Of a stretch of 8,455 bases of DNA, positions 5,488 through 8,455 are shown one piece after another. The stretch is taken from contig JAIVJP010000048.1 of assembly GCA_020199975.1 (NCBI GenBank), positions 1 through 8,455 of the forward strand, given 5' to 3'. This stretch comes from Acidobacteriota bacterium (GTDB taxonomy: Bacteria; Acidobacteriota; Blastocatellia; Pyrinomonadales; Pyrinomonadaceae). The notes below the pieces were generated by a model. It was given only the letters and a program-made list of their open reading frames with translations, did not search any database and had not been told where the DNA came from. Numbering within the stretch: the stretch's first letter is position 1; every line of letters starts with the position of its first letter. Both the position numbers and the translations under genes were made by a program.

Positions 5488-5754
5488 TTGTTAGCAATTA
5501 AATTAATGCGCACAGGCGCGAAGAAAAGGCCTTCATACAGAGTAGTTGTGAAGGAGAAGCAGTCAAAACGTGACGGCGCATATCTCGAGAACGTCGGCAC
5601 ATACAATCCTACCCGCCAGCCGGCGGAGATAAATCTCAACATGGATCGCGTCCGTTACTGGATCGCCAACGGCGCGCAGCCGACCGAGACGGTCAGCCAA
5701 CTCATAAAGGTAACTGCTAGGAACGAGGCGACTGCGGAGCCTGCCACCGCTTAG
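5488..5754 (+). CDS. rpsP: 30S ribosomal protein bS16, TTG start
   Basis: Small-subunit protein bS16, needed for assembly of the 5' domain of 16S rRNA. The 88 residues match the family throughout: LAIKLMRTGAKKRPSYRVVV (2-21), RDGAYLENVGTYNP (28-41) and the DRVRYWIANGAQPTETV block (53-69). The length is normal (about 80-95). The tail after residue 76 is short and Ala/Thr-rich. The start is a TTG, chosen because GGAGGT (5475-5480) lies seven bases upstream and the encoded protein then begins exactly at the conserved N-terminus. The in-frame TTG at 5464 lies upstream of that Shine-Dalgarno and would add eight non-family residues. A weak start codon on a highly expressed ribosomal protein, offset by a near-perfect Shine-Dalgarno, may tune output within the ffh-rplS operon. 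Confidence 0.95.
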   Translation: MLAIKLMRTGAKKRPSYRVVVKEKQSKRDGAYLENVGTYNPTRQPAEINLNMDRVRYWIANGAQPTETVSQLIKVTARNEATAEPATA

Positions 5755-5774
5755 TTCCTTGTTCGGACGCGTAG

Positions 5775-5813
5775 ATGGAAACTGAATCGTCAGGACTTCT
5801 GATTCGACAGTAA
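5775..5813 (+). promoter_or_regulatory. Possible 12-codon leader ORF coupled to khpA
   Basis: ATG 5775 opens a 12-residue frame (METESSGLLIRQ) whose TAA (5811-5813) overlaps the khpA ATG (5813-5815) as TAATG. khpA itself lacks a clear Shine-Dalgarno, so termination-reinitiation could deliver ribosomes to it. The leader ORF also lacks a strong Shine-Dalgarno. The arrangement could be chance. Confidence 0.3.
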
Positions 5814-6043
5814 TGCGAGAAGCCGTTGAGATGATTGTTAAGGGGTTGGTTGACGACACTGAGGCCGTCGACGTTCGAGAGATCGACCGCGACGGTGCGA
5901 CGTTGATTGAGATCCGTGTGGCCCCTGAAGACATGGGTAAGGTAATTGGCAGGCAGGGGCGGACCGTACGGTCGTTGCGCTCACTCGCTCATGCTGTAGG
6001 AGTAAAGAGAAAGCACCGCTTCGTTCTCGAAATTGTGGAATGA
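5813..6043 (+). CDS. khpA: KH-domain RNA-binding protein KhpA
   Basis: A 76-residue single type II KH domain, the usual size for KhpA (YlqC). The RNA-binding GxxG loop is GRQG (46-49) within MGKVIGRQGRTVRSLR. The N-terminus (AVEMIVKGLVDDTEAVDV) and the C-terminal strand RFVLEIVE also match the family. KhpA binds RNA in the cytoplasm, often with KhpB/Jag, and influences cell division or cell size and small-RNA biology in some Gram-positive bacteria. Its role in this lineage is not known to me. Its place between rpsP and rimM is conserved in many phyla. No in-frame ATG lies between the upstream stop (5783-5785) and 5813, so 5813 is the best start despite a poor ribosome-binding site. It overlaps rimM by four bases (ATGA), implying translational coupling. 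Confidence 0.93.
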   Translation: MREAVEMIVKGLVDDTEAVDVREIDRDGATLIEIRVAPEDMGKVIGRQGRTVRSLRSLAHAVGVKRKHRFVLEIVE

Positions 6044-6582
6044 GCGAAGAGCTGCCAGAGAGCCGAGAACCGGTTGTTGCTGTGGCTCGCGCTGTGAAAA
6101 CCAGAGGCCTTAAAGGTGAGATTGTGTCCGAGTTGTTGACGGATTTTCCCGACCGGTTCGCCGATGTCTCTCAGTTGATTGCCATTACTCCTGATGGAAA
6201 GCGGAGCGTAGTTGAGTTGGAGAGCTATTGGTTCCATCAGGCCAGGGTGATATTGAAGTTGGCGGGCTACGACAATATTGAAACGGCCAGTGCATTTGTA
6301 GGATGCGAGTTTGCTGTTCCGGAATCGAGCCGGGTCCAGCTTCCTGAAGGTCAGTTTTATGATTGGGAGCTGGAAGAGTGTGTTGTCGAAACCACGAGTG
6401 GGAAACTAATTGGTCACGTCCGAGACGTGATGAGAGTTGGCCGCGGGGTGGAGATGCTGGTAGTCGAGAGTGACGACAGGCATGAGCACCTGATTCCCAT
6501 GGTGCAGTCGATTGTTATTGATATTGACACGGCGCGGAAGAAGATCCGGATCGATCCGCCGCAGGGACTCCTGGAGTTATAG
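6040..6582 (+). CDS. rimM: Ribosome maturation factor RimM
   Basis: RimM binds uS19 and assists maturation of the 30S head, including 16S rRNA processing. The protein has 180 residues, within the family range (about 165-185). The N-terminal RimM domain (about 11-95) carries VAVARAVKTRGLKGEI (13-28). A linker with FYDWELEECVV (106-116) leads into the PRC-barrel domain (about 105-178), which ends in IPMVQSIVIDID and IRIDPPQGLLEL. The linker motif is a variant of the common YYxxDLxG. The start codon overlaps the khpA stop as ATGA. Genes for RimM, TrmD and two ribosomal proteins are grouped here as in Escherichia coli (rpsP-rimM-trmD-rplS), with ffh and khpA added upstream. Confidence 0.95.
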   Translation: MSEELPESREPVVAVARAVKTRGLKGEIVSELLTDFPDRFADVSQLIAITPDGKRSVVELESYWFHQARVILKLAGYDNIETASAFVGCEFAVPESSRVQLPEGQFYDWELEECVVETTSGKLIGHVRDVMRVGRGVEMLVVESDDRHEHLIPMVQSIVIDIDTARKKIRIDPPQGLLEL

Positions 6583-6655
6583 ATCTTTGATTCGGTGATT
6601 TGCGATTTACTCTGGCGGCAACGTTTGAGTCGCAAACTCGCAAACGAGAATCATT

Positions 6656-7366
6656 ATGTTGCGCTTTGACGTAATAACTATTTTCCCGGATTTCTTTCGC
6701 GAAGCATTTGATTACGGGATCACGCGCCGCGCGTTAGCTGCCGGACTGGTTGAGACTAAAGTGCATGACCTGCGCCACTGGTGTACAGACAAGCATCGCA
6801 CAGTCGACGATCGTCCATTCGGTGGCGGTGATGGGATGGTGCTCAAGGCGGACCCCATCTTTGCGGCTATCAACGATATAACCGGTTTCAGACGGCGCGG
6901 AGATTACCCGAAGGACACGCGGGTAGTTTTGCTTTCGCCGCAGGGTCTGGTATTTACGCAGTCGCTGGCAGCCGATCTGGCAACCATTGCATCGCAGATA
7001 GTCTTGATATGCGGACGTTATGAAGGCGTTGATGAAAGAGTTGCTGAGGCGCTGGCAACGGACGAGATATCGATCGGTGACTATGTTCTTTCCGGGGGAG
7101 AGCCTGCTGCCGTGGTTGTGGTTGACGCAGTTGTGCGGTTGTTACCAGGCGCTTTGGGCAGCGAGACTTCAGCAACATACGAATCCTTCTCTGACGGCCT
7201 GCTGGATTATCCGCAATACACGCGGCCCCCGAATCTCGAAGGCCTACATGTACCTGATGTCTTATTGAAGGGTAATCATGCGGAGATTGCGCGCTGGCGT
7301 CGCGAGGAAGCCTTAAAGAAGACTGAGCGCAATCGCCCTGATCTGCTGAAAGATTCTCAGGTCTGA
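6656..7366 (+). CDS. trmD: tRNA (guanine-N1)-methyltransferase TrmD
   Basis: TrmD methylates N1 of G37 next to the anticodon in tRNAs with G36, using S-adenosylmethionine, and prevents +1 frameshifting. The 236-residue protein has the SPOUT trefoil-knot hallmarks: FGGGDGMVLK (55-64), LLSPQG (92-97), LICGRYEGVDERV (117-129) and EISIGDYVLSGGE (137-149), followed by LLPGALG and SFSDGLLDYPQYTRPP (177-192). Asp184 in GLLDYPQYTRP aligns with the catalytic Asp169 of E. coli TrmD, and Arg161 is the likely equivalent of Arg154. The knot and catalytic segments appear intact and the enzyme should function as a homodimer. It follows rimM after 73 nt without a strong promoter or terminator. The Shine-Dalgarno (CGAGAA at 6644-6649) is weak. 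Confidence 0.96.
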   Translation: MLRFDVITIFPDFFREAFDYGITRRALAAGLVETKVHDLRHWCTDKHRTVDDRPFGGGDGMVLKADPIFAAINDITGFRRRGDYPKDTRVVLLSPQGLVFTQSLAADLATIASQIVLICGRYEGVDERVAEALATDEISIGDYVLSGGEPAAVVVVDAVVRLLPGALGSETSATYESFSDGLLDYPQYTRPPNLEGLHVPDVLLKGNHAEIARWRREEALKKTERNRPDLLKDSQV

Positions 7367-7425
7367 ATCCCATTCTGACTTGTACTAGAATCTGAGACGG
7401 CAAATGTAGATATTGGAGTGATGAG

Positions 7426-7821
7426 ATGAACCGACTAGACAATATCGAAAATACCCAACTGCGAAAGAATATTCCCGAGTTTCAACCAGGCGATACTGTG
7501 CGCGTGCACGTTCGCATTAAGGAATCTGAGACCAAAGAGCGCCTGCAGGCGTTTGAAGGTATAGTCATTGCGCGCAAGCACGGCGGTGCCAGAGAAACCA
7601 TTACCGTTCGCAAGACGAGCTTCGGGGTTGGTGTTGAAAGGATCTTCCCGCTCCATGCCACCATCATCGACCACATCGATCTCGTGAAAAGAGGACGAGT
7701 GCGTCGAGCAAAGCTCTATTACTTGCGCGGATTGCGTGGTAAGGCTGCCCGAATTCGCGAGCGCGACATGCGTGGTCAGCAGGGGGGCAGCGCTCAGTCT
7801 GTCGCCGGTAAGAACAAATAG
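7426..7821 (+). CDS. rplS: 50S ribosomal protein bL19
   Basis: bL19 sits at the 30S-50S interface. The 131-residue protein shows the family blocks FQPGDTVRVHVRI (19-31), RLQAFEGIVIARKHGG (39-54), TVRKTSFGVGVERIFPLHA (60-78) and the basic RRAKLYYLRGLRGKAARI (93-110). After RIRERD comes a tail of about 17 residues rich in Gly, Gln and Ser (115-131), slightly longer than the usual bL19 end. The ATG has GGAG at 7415-7418, eight bases upstream (7-nt gap). The 59-nt gap from trmD contains TAGAAT (7386-7391), a fair -10 box, but I see no good -35 at normal spacing, so an internal promoter is only possible. It is the last translation gene of the operon. Confidence 0.97.
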   Translation: MNRLDNIENTQLRKNIPEFQPGDTVRVHVRIKESETKERLQAFEGIVIARKHGGARETITVRKTSFGVGVERIFPLHATIIDHIDLVKRGRVRRAKLYYLRGLRGKAARIRERDMRGQQGGSAQSVAGKNK

Positions 7822-7887
7822 CCGCCTTAATAGCGCTCAGCTTGCTCAGCCATAGAACCGGACTATTAAACGTAAACAGGAAAGCAC

Positions 7888-8455
7888 TTGCGTATTGCAA
7901 TCGATGCTCACTCTGTTGGCACCGGTCTTGGTGGCAATGAGAGTTACGCCGCGAATTTGATCGAAGCGCTCGCTGAGATCGATTCTGTCAATGATTACAC
8001 TCTTTACGTTACCAGGGATGAGGCGGTAGCACGCTTCCGCAATAGGTGGCCTAACTTCAGGGTTCGCTCTACTCTTCCGCACACGCCGCTAATCCGCATA
8101 CCCCTCACTCTAAGTGCCGAGTTGCGAAGTCACCCAGTAGACGTTCTGCACGTTCAGTTTACCAGCCCTCCTTTTGCTCCCTGTCCGGTTGTAGTTAGCA
8201 TCCATGACTTATCGTTTGAACACCTGCCGGAGACTTTCAATCGCCGGAGCCGAGCGCAGCTTCGATTTACCGTCCGACGCTCAGCAAGGAGGGCTGCGCG
8301 AGTTTTGGCGCTGTCTGAACACGCGCGGCTTGACATTATTTCGACCTACAAGATCGCGCCGAACCTGGTGACCACTATTCCGATCGCCGCGCCAACTCAC
8401 TTTCGCCCAGTTGAGGACGAATATGAGCTTCAACGTGTACGACAAACCTATGGCA
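7888..8455 (+). CDS. GT4-type glycosyltransferase, 3' truncated by window edge
   Basis: The first 189 residues of a glycosyltransferase of the GT4/group 1 (GT-B fold) superfamily. The frame stays open to the window end, so roughly half of a typical 370-400-residue protein is present. The N-terminal acceptor-binding Rossmann domain begins MRIAIDAHSVGTGLGGNESY, with the glycine-rich loop at residues 11-17. It continues with VDVLHVQFTSPP (84-95), VVVSIHDLSFEHLPE (101-115) and ALSEHARLDIISTY (141-154), all typical of this family. The C-terminal nucleotide-sugar-binding domain (E-x7-E region) lies beyond the window. I chose TTG 7888 because AGGAAAG (7878-7884) precedes it and the protein then starts at the conserved strand. 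The donor and acceptor are not predictable; envelope polysaccharide synthesis is a reasonable guess. It follows rplS after 66 nt. Confidence 0.88.
   Translation, partial: MRIAIDAHSVGTGLGGNESYAANLIEALAEIDSVNDYTLYVTRDEAVARFRNRWPNFRVRSTLPHTPLIRIPLTLSAELRSHPVDVLHVQFTSPPFAPCPVVVSIHDLSFEHLPETFNRRSRAQLRFTVRRSARRAARVLALSEHARLDIISTYKIAPNLVTTIPIAAPTHFRPVEDEYELQRVRQTYG

Noticed and set aside
6954..7442. 162-codon minus-strand frame opposite trmD
   Set aside because: The + strand encodes intact TrmD motifs here. The antisense frame has an Arg/Gln/Pro-rich shadow composition.
7835..7850. Direct repeat GCTCAGC-TT-GCTCAGC after rplS as an operator
   Set aside because: Two seven-base copies in a short spacer are too little to support a binding site.

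Overview
The window looks like a chromosomal segment of a free-living bacterium. The translation-operon gene order and the look of several proteins suggest an Acidobacteriota lineage, possibly Blastocatellia/Pyrinomonadales. That placement is an impression from family resemblance and was not tested by any search.

Region 1 (1-2548, + strand) is a decaying accessory cluster of small soluble or membrane proteins: a DoxX-like membrane protein (224-616), a PhnB-type VOC protein (665-1072), a badly degraded RibD/DHFR-fold reductase pseudogene (1166-1589), a DUF1428 protein (1636-1995), the N-terminal stub of a YCII/DGPF protein (2005-2160) and a second VOC protein (2165-2548). The intact genes have good Shine-Dalgarno sequences. 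The cluster is interspersed with three palindromic repeat elements: a composite bounded by 22-nt inverted repeats (26-192), a 71-nt palindrome (1077-1147) and a twin-hairpin element (1566-1610). The last has replaced the 3' end of the reductase pseudogene and has the same layout as the right half of the first. The recurrent theme is deletion and erosion next to palindromic repeats.

Region 2 (2549-3903) holds two genes of unknown function. A membrane-anchored protein (3019-2633, - strand) faces the VOC gene convergently. It is divergent, across a 328-nt spacer, from a 144-residue hypothetical protein (3348-3782). A clear sigma70-type promoter (TTGACA, 17 nt, TATCCT; 3833-3861) follows and serves the next block.

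Region 3 (3904-7821, + strand) is a conserved translation and protein-targeting operon: ffh (SRP GTPase), rpsP (bS16, TTG start), khpA (KH-domain RNA-binding protein), rimM (16S maturation factor), trmD (tRNA m1G37 methyltransferase) and rplS (bL19). It joins co-translational targeting, two ribosomal proteins, ribosome maturation and tRNA modification. After a 66-nt gap comes a GT4-type glycosyltransferase (7888 to the window end, truncated by the edge).

No rRNA, tRNA, CRISPR array, transposase or phage gene is visible. I found no convincing new multi-gene system. The most unusual material is the palindromic repeat family and the pseudogenes beside it.
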